From NCBI RefSeq assembly GCF_027489515.1, contig NZ_JAIXZS010000089.1, forward strand, positions 1-41,589: DNA of 41,589 nucleotides, in the 5' to 3' direction. The translations under genes were made by a program, and so were the position numbers. Positions 33,772 to 41,527 of the stretch are shown here, piece by piece; the first letter of the stretch is position 1; every line of letters starts with the position of its first letter. This DNA is from Novosphingobium sp. (lineage in GTDB: Bacteria > Pseudomonadota > Alphaproteobacteria > Sphingomonadales > Sphingomonadaceae). Under the pieces are notes generated by a model. The model was not told where the DNA came from and did not search any database. It worked only from the letters and a program-made list of their open reading frames with translations.

Positions 33772-34356
33772 TTGAAGGCAGAGGCAGAGGAAGCCTTGGC
33801 AGCCGTCGACCGGGCAGAGGCCCGTTGCCGGGAGATCGGCAATATCCTCGCCAATGCGCTCGAGCTTGCTGGCCAGACCGTGGCGGACGCCCTCTTGGCC
33901 GGCGATGATGCCACGGCGGCGGCAGGGCTTGCGCCGGGGCGTGACGCGCTCACTGCAGAGCGGGACACCCTTCGCCGGGCCATCGCTGAACTCCAGGAGC
34001 GGGAACGCGGCCTTCGGCGTGAGATCACGACGACAGCGGATGAAGCGCAGCGCCAGATCGAAGCGGCACTATCGCCCTTGTCTGAAGCTCTTCGCAGATC
34101 CGCACAGGAAGCAGCGCGCCAGATCGTTTCGATTTTCGCGGACGCGGCGGCATTGGCGGACACCGCGCCGTCAATGGTGCGCGTAAAGCTGCCGACCAGG
34201 CAGGCCGTCGAAGGCTTGGCGGGGATGGATAGGCTTCTCGACTACCGCCGCACAGTCCCGGTTTCCTCGGGTGTGATCGACCTGCAGCACGCCATCCGCA
34301 AGGCAGCGCCAGCCGTGCGCCTTGGCCCGGTGCGGGTGCAGAGCGCCATGCCGTGA
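33772..34356 (+). CDS. Coiled-coil protein, probably truncated at the N-terminus
   Basis: An open frame runs from a TAG at 33718-33720 to 34356; the first usable start is a TTG at 33772, without a Shine-Dalgarno, giving 194 residues. Residues before it are also protein-like (LAEHALDLSALNSRAEQ), which suggests the real start is lost. The body is a long coiled coil (about 1-135, LTAERDTLRRAIAELQERERGLRREI). The C-terminus (about 140-194) is a small domain with PTRQAVEGLAGMDRLLDYRRTVPVSS. I do not recognise a family. A good terminator follows, which argues that it was once a normal gene. Confidence 0.5.
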   Translation: MKAEAEEALAAVDRAEARCREIGNILANALELAGQTVADALLAGDDATAAAGLAPGRDALTAERDTLRRAIAELQERERGLRREITTTADEAQRQIEAALSPLSEALRRSAQEAARQIVSIFADAAALADTAPSMVRVKLPTRQAVEGLAGMDRLLDYRRTVPVSSGVIDLQHAIRKAAPAVRLGPVRVQSAMP

Positions 34357-34401
34357 CACGATAGCCGAAGCCGGTAATCCTTTCGCGCCGGCAGAGGCGG
34401 A

Positions 34402-34436
34402 GGGCCGCAGCGTGGGAGTGCGCTGCGGCCCTTTTT
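34402..34436 (+). terminator. Intrinsic terminator after the coiled-coil gene
   Basis: GGGCCGCAGCG at 34402-34412 pairs perfectly with CGCTGCGGCCC at 34421-34431, an 11-base stem with an eight-base loop, followed by TTTTT. It is the best intrinsic terminator in the window. Confidence 0.88.
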
Positions 34437-34845
34437 GCATCTGCGATCGGCACGAAACTGAAACTTCGGACTCTCGGATTGCCCAAAACCGGGGTGTGAC
34501 GCTTTTTTTGGGGCCTCCAAGCGCTTAAGCCCCCGGAATGCCGTGGGTAGGACCCGCGTTTTTGCTGCCAGGTGCGCCACGGTGGGCGCTCAGAGGCGCA
34601 AGGGGCTTCGACCCTCCCGTGTCATGGTCGACCGGCCGCACACGCTCAGCGGGCTCCCTGCGACCAAGCATGGCAGGTGCTCCAAACTGCAGGTGCAACC
34701 CGCGCTTACCCTGCCTCACTCGATTTTGTTCTGTCGCAGATTTCCGCCACTTTCAGCCCTCCTAACTGAAGGTTCGCGATCGCCTGCACGGTCCGCGGAC
34801 CTATAGTTCCGACAGGTTATCTGCAGTTTTGATCGATGCCGTTGC
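34437..34845. other. Stretch without a convincing gene
   Basis: Several overlapping short frames exist on both strands from 34525 to 34806, but none has a ribosome site, a domain or a credible codon pattern. A GCTTTTTTTGGGG run at about 34501-34513 and a TTTTT-rich run give it a different texture from the genes around it. It may be a remnant of a lost mobile element. Confidence 0.4.
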
Positions 34846-35361
34846 CTAGCCTTCGTCCAAAGGCAGCGACCCTTGATCGCTTTGCGGAGGCAGGGGAAGT
34901 TCCGCCAAGGTCCGGACTGTCAACGATGTCGGCGCAATGTTCCGAATGTCTCTGTCATCCGCAATGATTTCGTCGCAGCCCTCTACGATCGCGATGGCGA
35001 CGATTTGCTCGTCGAACTTGGCCTTCGCCCTCGTGCCTCCCTTGGCACGTCTAGCTCGCTCTCGGCTGAGTGCAGCGCATTCAACGGCAGCCATCTGATC
35101 AAACGCCGCGATCCGGATTGTTCGCTTGGCGGCGATACCGGCCAGCCAATCTGGACCTGCCGCCCCTGCCTTAACCAGCACCTCCGCTAGTACCGGCGTT
35201 GGTATTACGAGCCGCCCTCCCGCTCGGGAGATAGTGTCGATGAGGTGATTGATCCGTTCCCGGCAATGCGAGGTGCGCTCGCCCGTTGTCGGATCCGGCC
35301 GCGCTGGCAGGTCTGGGTCAATGAGGTGAAGCAGCACCCCGCTATCAACGGCGACGATCAA
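34846..35361 (-). CDS. PIN-domain protein, putative ribonuclease
   Basis: A 171-residue PIN domain. The acidic residues of the active site are visible: IVAVDSGVLLHLI (first Asp), TPVLAEVLVKAG (Glu), KFDEQIVAIAIVEG (Asp) and EIIADDRDIRNI (Asp pair). Most PIN proteins of this size are single-strand RNA nucleases and toxins of VapBC-like systems. It starts with TTG at 35361, whose bases overlap the TGA of the preceding gene (TTGA), so it is translationally coupled. A longer frame reaching 35427 has no Shine-Dalgarno and an Arg-rich junk-like start. The partner is not a VapB-type antitoxin. Confidence 0.85.
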   Translation of the reverse strand: MIVAVDSGVLLHLIDPDLPARPDPTTGERTSHCRERINHLIDTISRAGGRLVIPTPVLAEVLVKAGAAGPDWLAGIAAKRTIRIAAFDQMAAVECAALSRERARRAKGGTRAKAKFDEQIVAIAIVEGCDEIIADDRDIRNIAPTSLTVRTLAELPLPPQSDQGSLPLDEG

Positions 35362-36104
35362 TGGCGCGCGCTTTCTTCGCGCCGCTCGTCGGCAAGCTCT
35401 TGAAGCGGATCTTCGACATTCCGCCAATCGCCGATGCCAACGTTCCTCAGAACTTCAATTGCTTCGCTTAACGGAGTGTCGTCCAAGGCAGCGAGGCTAT
35501 CGATCCGAAACCGCCGAAGCTCCCAACGCCCCTCGCCGTTCCTGTGCCAGGTTCCCTCGCCCTTGAAGCGTATCGGTCCGCTCCGAAAGTACTGAGCAAG
35601 CTCATGGGCACGAGAGGCTGGCGCTTCGAGAGAGTAGGAGCGCTTTCCGTCGACCACGCCAATATGCACGGTAGAGTCGCGACCCTCGATTCGGAAGATT
35701 TCGCCATCGATCACGCCGGCCTGCTTCACGGGCCCGTACACCATCGGACGTGGACGGTTCCGACCCTCGAAATCGACATGGATCACATTGGTCCCGGACA
35801 CGAAGAGGCGTCCCGTAGCGTTGTCGTCGCGAAGCATATCGTCGATGCGCGCATAGGCCTTTGCTTCTGCGTCAGTCGCTTCTCCGATGGAGATGCGATG
35901 GACACGAGCGACAACCTTAGGCGCGGCCTCATGATCGGCACGGGCACAAAGCAGCGTGGAGCCCTCTTCAATCGAATCAAAGTGGACACTACCAGTTTCG
36001 CCAAGGAACTCGCCGAGAGCCGTCAGATACTCTCCCAGCCGGGCCAATGGCATCGTGGTCGGGGAATAGCTGTCAGCAATCCGCAACGTAAATGTCTGTG
36101 CCAT
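35358..36104 (-). CDS. Protein of unknown function coupled to the PIN protein
   Basis: A 248-residue protein I do not recognise. It begins MAQTFTLRIADSYSPTTMPLARLGEYLTALGEFLGE, then has EEGSTLLCARADHEAAPKVVARV, a central beta-rich part (about 95-190, with VDFEGRNRPRPMVYGPVKQAGVIDGE and STVHIGVVDGKRSYSLEAP) and a C-terminal acidic stretch (RNVEDPLQELADERREES). No membrane segment or signal peptide is present. GGAG eight bases before the ATG at 36104 supports the start. Its stop overlaps the PIN gene start. The order, unknown protein first and PIN second, is that expected of antitoxin and toxin, but the protein is large for an antitoxin, and codon use is less GC-biased than in the core genes. 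Confidence 0.72.
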   Translation of the reverse strand: MAQTFTLRIADSYSPTTMPLARLGEYLTALGEFLGETGSVHFDSIEEGSTLLCARADHEAAPKVVARVHRISIGEATDAEAKAYARIDDMLRDDNATGRLFVSGTNVIHVDFEGRNRPRPMVYGPVKQAGVIDGEIFRIEGRDSTVHIGVVDGKRSYSLEAPASRAHELAQYFRSGPIRFKGEGTWHRNGEGRWELRRFRIDSLAALDDTPLSEAIEVLRNVGIGDWRNVEDPLQELADERREESARH

Positions 36105-36273
36105 CGATCATGCTCCAACGCTCTCATCGCTCTATGGCTCGCATTTGTCGATATCGAATGAACGAGACGAAAATCCAAGCGCGTCCAGCCAAGCCCATAC
36201 CTGAGCACCACAAGTGTTTACTGCGATGAGGGTTCCAATGAGGGAACGGAGATTCTCGCCACGGCAAAAATGA

Positions 36274-36290
36274 TCGCATATTCAATGCGA
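36274..36290. promoter_or_regulatory. Small palindrome upstream of the PIN-protein operon
   Basis: TCGCAT at 36274-36279 and ATGCGA at 36285-36290 form an inverted repeat with a five-base centre in the 200-base gap between tRNA-Gln and the operon. Antitoxins commonly bind such sites to repress their own operon, so this is a candidate operator. The gap otherwise holds no gene; a direct repeat ATGAGGG occurs twice near 36227-36242. Confidence 0.3.
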
Positions 36291-36304
36291 TAGCCGGTGG
36301 TGAG

Positions 36305-36378
36305 TGGATGCCCCGCGAGGATTCGAACCTCGATAGACGGAATCAGAATCCGTAGTCTTGCCGTTAGACGACGGGGCA
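36305..36378 (-). tRNA. tRNA-Gln (anticodon CUG)
   Basis: The minus strand folds as TGCCCCG/CGGGGCA acceptor, ACGGA/TCCGT anticodon stem with loop TTCTGAT (anticodon CTG), a CGAGG/CCTCG T stem around TTCGAAT, and an encoded CCA at 36305-36307. It is 74 bases. Its 3' end faces the accessory block 24.3-36.3 kb, the side on which integrases insert elements into tRNA genes. Confidence 0.95.
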
Positions 36379-36534
36379 ACGGAGGCGCGCCTTTAGGCGG
36401 CGCTTTGGCCCAAGTCAAGCGAGGCGGGTGCGCGTCCAGCGCCAAGCTTGCCCCGAAGCCGCAGGATCGCTAGAGTGCGTGTCAAGTACCTGCCGGGCAG
36501 TCCCTTGGCGGGAAAACATAAGCGATTGGTAGAC

Positions 36535-37842
36535 ATGGCGGAATTCGATCCGCTGGCGCAGCAGCGCAAGACGCGGCCAGGCAAGCGGCGGGGGCGCAGA
36601 ATAGCGTCTCGCAGCAAGCCCAAAGGGGCCCGTCCTGCCCCCATAGCGTCGGCCAGCACCCCTGCCGGGCCCGAAGCCAGTGTTGTCGCGCAGCCCGAAA
36701 CGCGGGCGGCAGCCAGTCTTGCCATGAGCGCACCCTCGCCCGTCGTCTCGAGCCCGCCCCCGCTGGAGCCACCGCGCGCGCCCTGGCAGAAGACGCCCCC
36801 GTTCCACCGGCAGGCCTATGCCGCGATCGATCTCGGCACCAACAATTGCCGCCTGCTCATCGCGCGGCCTTCGGGCGATCACTTCATGGTGATCGATGCG
36901 TTCAGCCGCGTCGTCCGGCTGGGCGAAGGCCTCGCGCAGTCCGGCCGCCTGTCCGAAGCGGCGATGGACCGCGCGCTTGGCGCGCTCCACATCTGCGCCG
37001 ACAAGCTGCGCAAGCGCGGCGTCCATCTCGCCCGCTCGGTCGCGACCGAGGCCTGCCGCCGCGCCACCAACGGCGAGGCGTTCATCGAGCGCGTCCACCG
37101 CGAGACAGGCATCCGGCTCAATATCATTACCGCCGAGGAAGAAGCGCGGCTCGCCGTGCTGGGTTGCCACATCCTGCTCGAACCCGGCTGCGGCCCGGCA
37201 ATGATCTTCGATATCGGTGGCGGTTCGACCGAAATGGTCCTCGTCGATACCAGCGATGCGGTGCCGCGCATCCTCGACTGGCAATCGGTGCCCTGGGGCG
37301 TCGTCTCGCTCACCGAAAGCATCGGCCCGATCGAACTCACGCCCGAAGCCCGCGCGTCGGCCTATGGCGAAATGCGCGCGCGGATCACCGATGGGTTCGC
37401 CGGGTTCTCCGAGCGAGTCACCCTCGCGCGCCAAACTGCAGCTGCCAATGGCAGCCTGCGCCTCCTCGGTACGAGCGGCACCGTCACCACGCTCGCCAGC
37501 CTGCACCTCGGTCTGCCGCAGTATGACCGCAGCGCGGTCGACGGGGTGATCGTGCCCACCGCCTCGATGCGCGAGATCAGCCAGCGCCTTGCCCATATCT
37601 CGCCGGCCGAGCGCATCGCCGTCCCCTGCATCGGGCGCGAAAGGGCTGACCTCGTCGTGGCGGGCTGCGCGATCCTTGAATCGATCTTCGATATCTGGCC
37701 CGCCGAGCGGCTCGGCATTGCCGATCGCGGCATCCGCGAAGGTATCCTGCGCAGTCTCATGGCGGCGGGCGGACTGGGCGACCGGCGCGCGGCAGAAGCA
37801 GTTCAGGCGTCCAAAAGCGCACATGCGGGCGGCGCATCGTGA
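36535..37842 (+). CDS. ppx: Exopolyphosphatase/guanosine pentaphosphatase (Ppx/GppA)
   Basis: A 435-residue member of the ASKHA-fold Ppx/GppA family that hydrolyses polyphosphate or pppGpp. The core starts at about residue 97 with AAIDLGTNNCRLLI (phosphate 1 motif) and goes on through VVRLGEGLAQSGRLS, ATEACRRATNGEAFI, ITAEEEARLAVLG and the DIGGGSTEMVLVD phosphate 2 motif. The first about 95 residues are basic and Pro-rich, with KTRPGKRRGRRIASRSK, absent from E. coli Ppx. The ATG at 36535 is used; the open frame goes further left into the tRNA region. rlmE overlaps it by four bases. Confidence 0.9.
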   Translation: MAEFDPLAQQRKTRPGKRRGRRIASRSKPKGARPAPIASASTPAGPEASVVAQPETRAAASLAMSAPSPVVSSPPPLEPPRAPWQKTPPFHRQAYAAIDLGTNNCRLLIARPSGDHFMVIDAFSRVVRLGEGLAQSGRLSEAAMDRALGALHICADKLRKRGVHLARSVATEACRRATNGEAFIERVHRETGIRLNIITAEEEARLAVLGCHILLEPGCGPAMIFDIGGGSTEMVLVDTSDAVPRILDWQSVPWGVVSLTESIGPIELTPEARASAYGEMRARITDGFAGFSERVTLARQTAAANGSLRLLGTSGTVTTLASLHLGLPQYDRSAVDGVIVPTASMREISQRLAHISPAERIAVPCIGRERADLVVAGCAILESIFDIWPAERLGIADRGIREGILRSLMAAGGLGDRRAAEAVQASKSAHAGGAS

Positions 37843-38510
37843 GCCGCAGCGGCCGTGACCCGGGCACGCGGGTCAAGACGGCGCGGGGCCGCACCGCCTC
37901 GTCCAACCGCTGGCTCGCGCGCCAGCTCAACGACCCTTATGTCAAGCAGGCCAAGGCGGAGGGCTGGCGCAGCCGCGCCGCGTTCAAGCTGATCGAGCTC
38001 GATACGCGCTTCAGCCTGCTCAAGGGCGCGCGCCGCGTGGTCGATCTCGGCATCGCGCCGGGTGGCTGGGCGCAAGTCGTGCGCAAGCAGGCGCCGCAAG
38101 CCGAAGTGGTCGGCATCGACCTCTTGCCCGTAGAGCCGATCGAGGGCGTGACCATCTTCGAGATGGACTTCATGGCCGATGAAGCCCCTGCTGCGCTTCT
38201 TGGCGCGCTCGGCGGTGCGCCTGACCTCGTCATTTCGGACATGGCCGCCAACACCGTGGGCCACAAGGCGACCGACCATCTGCGCACGATGGGCCTCGTC
38301 GAAACCGCGGTCGATTTCGCGGTCCAGACGCTCGCCCCCGGCGGCGCCTTTGTCGCCAAGGTCTTTGCCGGCGGGACGGACGGCGAACTGCTGACGATCC
38401 TCAAGCGCAACTTCAAGACGGTGAAACACGCCAAACCACCCGCGAGCCGCAAGGACTCCTCCGAGTGGTACGTGATCGCGCAAGGCTTCAAGGGCGGAGA
38501 ACAGGCGTAA
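37839..38510 (+). CDS. rlmE: 23S rRNA (uridine-2552 2'-O) methyltransferase RlmE
   Basis: A 223-residue FtsJ/RrmJ methyltransferase that modifies U2552 in the ribosomal A loop with S-adenosylmethionine. Landmarks are WLARQLNDPYVKQAKAEGWRSRAAFKLIELD (catalytic Lys in FKL), VVDLGIAPGGWAQV (cofactor loop), DLVISDMAANTVGHK (catalytic Asp), FVAKVFAGG (Lys) and KDSSEWYVIAQGF with the final Glu. The K-D-K-E tetrad is complete. The start is GTG at 37839 overlapping the ppx stop. Confidence 0.95.
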   Translation: MSRSGRDPGTRVKTARGRTASSNRWLARQLNDPYVKQAKAEGWRSRAAFKLIELDTRFSLLKGARRVVDLGIAPGGWAQVVRKQAPQAEVVGIDLLPVEPIEGVTIFEMDFMADEAPAALLGALGGAPDLVISDMAANTVGHKATDHLRTMGLVETAVDFAVQTLAPGGAFVAKVFAGGTDGELLTILKRNFKTVKHAKPPASRKDSSEWYVIAQGFKGGEQA

Positions 38511-38591
38511 ACTTTCCACAGGCGGGGTTTTGCGCGAATCGGTCTGTCGGCCCTAACGGAGCCAACCTTTTCTGACCGGAGACCCTACCCC

Positions 38592-38828
38592 ATGGCCGAT
38601 GCCGCCGACGACCGCCTGCGCCTCCTGATCGAGCGTATCGAACGCCTCGAAGAAGAAAAGAAGGGCATCGGCGACGATATCAAGGACGTCTACGCCGAGG
38701 CCAAGGCGGTGGGCTACGATCCCAAGATCATGCGCCAGATCGTCCGCCTCAGGAAGCTGAAGCCCGATGATCGCCGTGAAATGGAAATGATTCTCGACAC
38801 CTACAAGAACGCGCTGGGCATCGAATAG
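38592..38828 (+). CDS. gapR: GapR-type nucleoid-associated protein (DUF2312)
   Basis: A 78-residue alphaproteobacterial protein: [69 protein letters not shown], here cited only in part. In Caulobacter GapR tetramers encircle overtwisted DNA ahead of polymerases and stimulate topoisomerases. The N-terminal coiled coil and the basic [11 protein letters not shown] helix are intact. It is monocistronic with GGAG upstream. Its presence helps place the genome in the Alphaproteobacteria. Confidence 0.93.
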   Translation: MADAADDRLRLLIERIERLEEEKKGIGDDIKDVYAEAKAVGYDPKIMRQIVRLRKLKPDDRREMEMILDTYKNALGIE

Positions 38829-38893
38829 CAGCGCTGGACGCGGGGCGATGAGGCGCTAGGCTGCGGCAGGACCTTTTGCCGGAGCCAAACCCG

Positions 38894-40225
38894 ATGCGCC
38901 TTTCCCGCCCCGCCCTGCTTGCCGGTTTCGCCGCCCTGATCGCGGTTGCCGCCCCGGTTGCAGCAGCCGAGACAGCGGCCAAGCCGCAGCCCAAGGTTGT
39001 CTACCTCCACGCCGGGCAGCTGCTCGATCAGCCCGGCAAGCCTCCGCGCGGCGCCTCGACCGTCGTGATCACCGATGGCGTGGTCACCAGCGTCAACGAC
39101 GGAACCCTGCCGGCGCCGGCGGGCGCGACCACGGTCGAACTGGGCGACGCCTTCGTGCTCCCGGGCCTCACCGACCTGCACGTGCACCTCTTCAGCGATG
39201 GCGATCCGACGCGTGAAAGGCTGGAGCAAGCCACCCGCGACCGCGAGGACTATGCCTATCTCGCGGCGCAGCACGCCCGGCAGACGCTGGAGGCGGGCTT
39301 CACCACCGTGCGCGATCTGGGTGGGCCGCCGCGCGGCATCCGTGCGCTGCGCGATGCGATCGATGCGGGCGAACTGCCTGGCCCCACCATCATCAACGCC
39401 GGCACGATGATTTCAGTCTCGGGCGGACACGGCGATAGCGGCGGGCTCAACGAGGAGAGCTACGGCGCTTTCGCTCCGCATGACTACAAAAACCTCTGCA
39501 ACGGCGCAGACGATTGCCGCCGCGCGGTGCGCGAGCAGATCCGGCTTGGCGCGCAAGTGATCAAGTTTGCCGCGACCGGCGGCGTGCTCTCCAATGTCGC
39601 GGGCGGGCTCGGCCAGCAGATGACCGACGCGGAGATGAAGGCGCTGATCGAGACCGCGCATGGCTTTGGCCGCAAGGTCGCGGCGCACAGCCATGCCGCC
39701 GCCGGCACGATGGCGGCAGTCAATGCGGGCGTCGATACGATCGACCACGGCACCTTCCTTGATGAACCCACGATCAAGGCCATGATCGCGCATGGTACTT
39801 GGCTCGTGCCGACCATGCTCGCGCCCGAAACCGCTGTGGCGCAGGCCCGCGCTGGCCTCTATCCTCCTGCGGTCCTGCCCAAGGCCGAAGCGGCTGGCGC
39901 TGCCGAGCGCAAATCGCATGAGCTGGCGATCAGGATGGGCGTGAAGGTCGCGTTCGGTACCGACACCGGCGTCTCGAAACACGGCGACAACGCGCGCGAG
40001 TTTGCGCTGATGGTCCGCGCCGGGATGACACCCGCCGCCGCGATCGCCGCCGCCACGGTGAACGCCGCCCAAGCGCTGGGCCGCGAGGACACCGTAGGCC
40101 GCATCGCACCTGGCATGCCGGCCGATATCATCGGGGTGCACGGCGATCCGCTCACCGACGTGACCCGTCTTGAGCACGTCGATTTCGTGATGAAGCGCGG
40201 TGCGGTGATCAAGCAGGTCCCCTGA
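38894..40225 (+). CDS. Secreted metal-dependent amidohydrolase
   Basis: A 443-residue amidohydrolase of the imidazolonepropionase-like/prolidase group. A signal peptide spans about residues 1-25 (LLAGFAALIAVAAPVAAAE). Metal motifs: DLHVHLF (His96, His98), the lysine in VIKFAATGG, AAHSHAAAGTMAAV (His), DTIDHGTF (His) and FGTDTGVS (Asp). Members hydrolyse X-Pro or other aminoacyl bonds, organophosphates or cyclic amides; the substrate is unknown here. GGAG nine bases upstream of 38894 supports the start over a TTG at 38876. Confidence 0.88.
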   Translation: MRLSRPALLAGFAALIAVAAPVAAAETAAKPQPKVVYLHAGQLLDQPGKPPRGASTVVITDGVVTSVNDGTLPAPAGATTVELGDAFVLPGLTDLHVHLFSDGDPTRERLEQATRDREDYAYLAAQHARQTLEAGFTTVRDLGGPPRGIRALRDAIDAGELPGPTIINAGTMISVSGGHGDSGGLNEESYGAFAPHDYKNLCNGADDCRRAVREQIRLGAQVIKFAATGGVLSNVAGGLGQQMTDAEMKALIETAHGFGRKVAAHSHAAAGTMAAVNAGVDTIDHGTFLDEPTIKAMIAHGTWLVPTMLAPETAVAQARAGLYPPAVLPKAEAAGAAERKSHELAIRMGVKVAFGTDTGVSKHGDNAREFALMVRAGMTPAAAIAAATVNAAQALGREDTVGRIAPGMPADIIGVHGDPLTDVTRLEHVDFVMKRGAVIKQVP

Positions 40226-40228
40226 CCG

Positions 40229-40726
40229 ATGGCGGAAGGGCTGACGATCCGCGATGCTCGCCCGGAAGACGCAGCCGCCTGCGCCGCGATCTATCGCCCG
40301 CATGTCGAGGGCAGCTGGGTGAGCTTCGAGCTGGACGCGCCCGACGCCGAGGAGATGGCGCGCCGCATTGCAGACTATGGCGCAAGCCACGCCTGGCTCG
40401 TGGCGGAACGTGATGGCGCGATTGCCGGCTATGCCTATGGCAGCACGCACCGCACCCGCGCGGCCTATGCCTCATCCTGCGATGTTGCGATCTATGTGAG
40501 CGCCGACTTCCCCCGCGCCGGGATTGGCCGCGCGCTCTATGGCGAGCTCCTTGCGCGGCTCAAGGCCAAGGGCTTCCATGCTGCCTTCGCCGGTATCGCG
40601 CAGCCCAACCCGGCCAGCGTCGCGCTGCATGAGGCCTGCGGCTTCACCCCTGTCGGGATCTACCGCGAGGTTGGCTGGAAGATGGGCGCGTGGCGTGATG
40701 TCGGCTGGTGGCAGCGGGTACTCTAG
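40229..40726 (+). CDS. GNAT acetyltransferase, phosphinothricin-acetyltransferase-like
   Basis: A 165-residue GNAT of the Pat/Bar (MnaT) group: IRDARPEDAAACAAIYRPHVEGSWVSFE, GYAYGSTHRTRAAYASSCDVAIYVSADFPRAGIGRALYGEL (acetyl-CoA loop RxGxG as RAGIGRA) and HEACGFTPVGIYREVGWKMGAWRDVGWW. Such enzymes acetylate amino acids like methionine sulfone or phosphinothricin. It lies four bases after the amidohydrolase and overlaps the convergent protease by four bases. Confidence 0.9.
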   Translation: MAEGLTIRDARPEDAAACAAIYRPHVEGSWVSFELDAPDAEEMARRIADYGASHAWLVAERDGAIAGYAYGSTHRTRAAYASSCDVAIYVSADFPRAGIGRALYGELLARLKAKGFHAAFAGIAQPNPASVALHEACGFTPVGIYREVGWKMGAWRDVGWWQRVL

Positions 40727-41409
40727 CCACCCAGCAGCGCGAGGCTGACCGAAATGCCATTGGCCGCCGCATGGATCAGCATCGAACCGAAAATCCCGAT
40801 GCGCATCCGCGTATAGCTCAGCGTCATTCCGGTCCAGATCTGCGGCAGCACCATCGGTAGCAGTGCCCACGAGAAGCGCGGATAATTGCTGAGGTGCGAG
40901 AGGCCGAAGACCACGATCGACAGCCACACCAGCACCGGAAACGTCCGTTCGAACCCCGGCACGACCCCGCGCCGGCGCAGCCACCACCAGCCAGCGGGCG
41001 CAATGAGCCCCATGCCGAGTACGGCCAGGCTCGCCTGCACTTCGTAGACGTGGAAGTTGACCATCGCGAGGAAGCCGGCGGTCACGAAGCCGCACAGCAC
41101 CAACCACAGCGCCCGGACCCTTCCCGTCAGCCAGCCGCGAAATGCCAGTTCCTCCGCCACCGGCGCCACCACCACCACGAAGGGCACCAGCATCACTTTG
41201 GAGACCTGATCGAACGCTTCGGGCGAGGGCAGCGCAAGCGCCTTCTGCCACAGCCCCAGCAGCGGCAGCAAAACGAGCAGAAGCACCACAAGGTGCAGCG
41301 CCAGCATGGTGCGCAGGAACTGCCCAGCTCCGGACGCGCGCAATCCACTGGGCGTGAACATCCAGGGCCGGGCCAGCCAGACGGCAAATTCTTCGAACAG
41401 GGCTCTCAT
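40723..41409 (-). CDS. CPBP-family intramembrane metalloprotease
   Basis: A 228-residue polytopic membrane protein of the CAAX/Abi family. The signature EELAFRG (EExxxR) is present, followed by FGLSHLSNYPR with the first His and, near the C-terminus, GSMLIHAAANG with the second. Hydrophobic segments occur around it. Members process prenylated or other membrane proteins or protect against bacteriocins. The start at 41409 has AGGGA just ahead; longer frames to 41496 lack a ribosome site. Confidence 0.85.
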   Translation of the reverse strand: MRALFEEFAVWLARPWMFTPSGLRASGAGQFLRTMLALHLVVLLLVLLPLLGLWQKALALPSPEAFDQVSKVMLVPFVVVVAPVAEELAFRGWLTGRVRALWLVLCGFVTAGFLAMVNFHVYEVQASLAVLGMGLIAPAGWWWLRRRGVVPGFERTFPVLVWLSIVVFGLSHLSNYPRFSWALLPMVLPQIWTGMTLSYTRMRIGIFGSMLIHAAANGISVSLALLGG

Positions 41410-41527
41410 CGCATCCCTGATGCCGCAGCGCGGGTTAAAAGGGCGTGTGCGCACCCGATTGCCGCCACAGCGCGTCTCGGCTAGGGGAACCGCCAAAGTC
41501 TCACCAGAAAGCTACAAGCAGCAGACC

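Noticed and set aside
34525..34806. Overlapping small frames on both strands as genes
   Set aside because: They exclude each other, lack ribosome sites and have no recognisable motif.
36415..37824. A 469-residue open frame on the minus strand
   Set aside because: It mirrors ppx, which has full motifs; the antisense product is rich in His, Asp, Gly and Arg without a fold.
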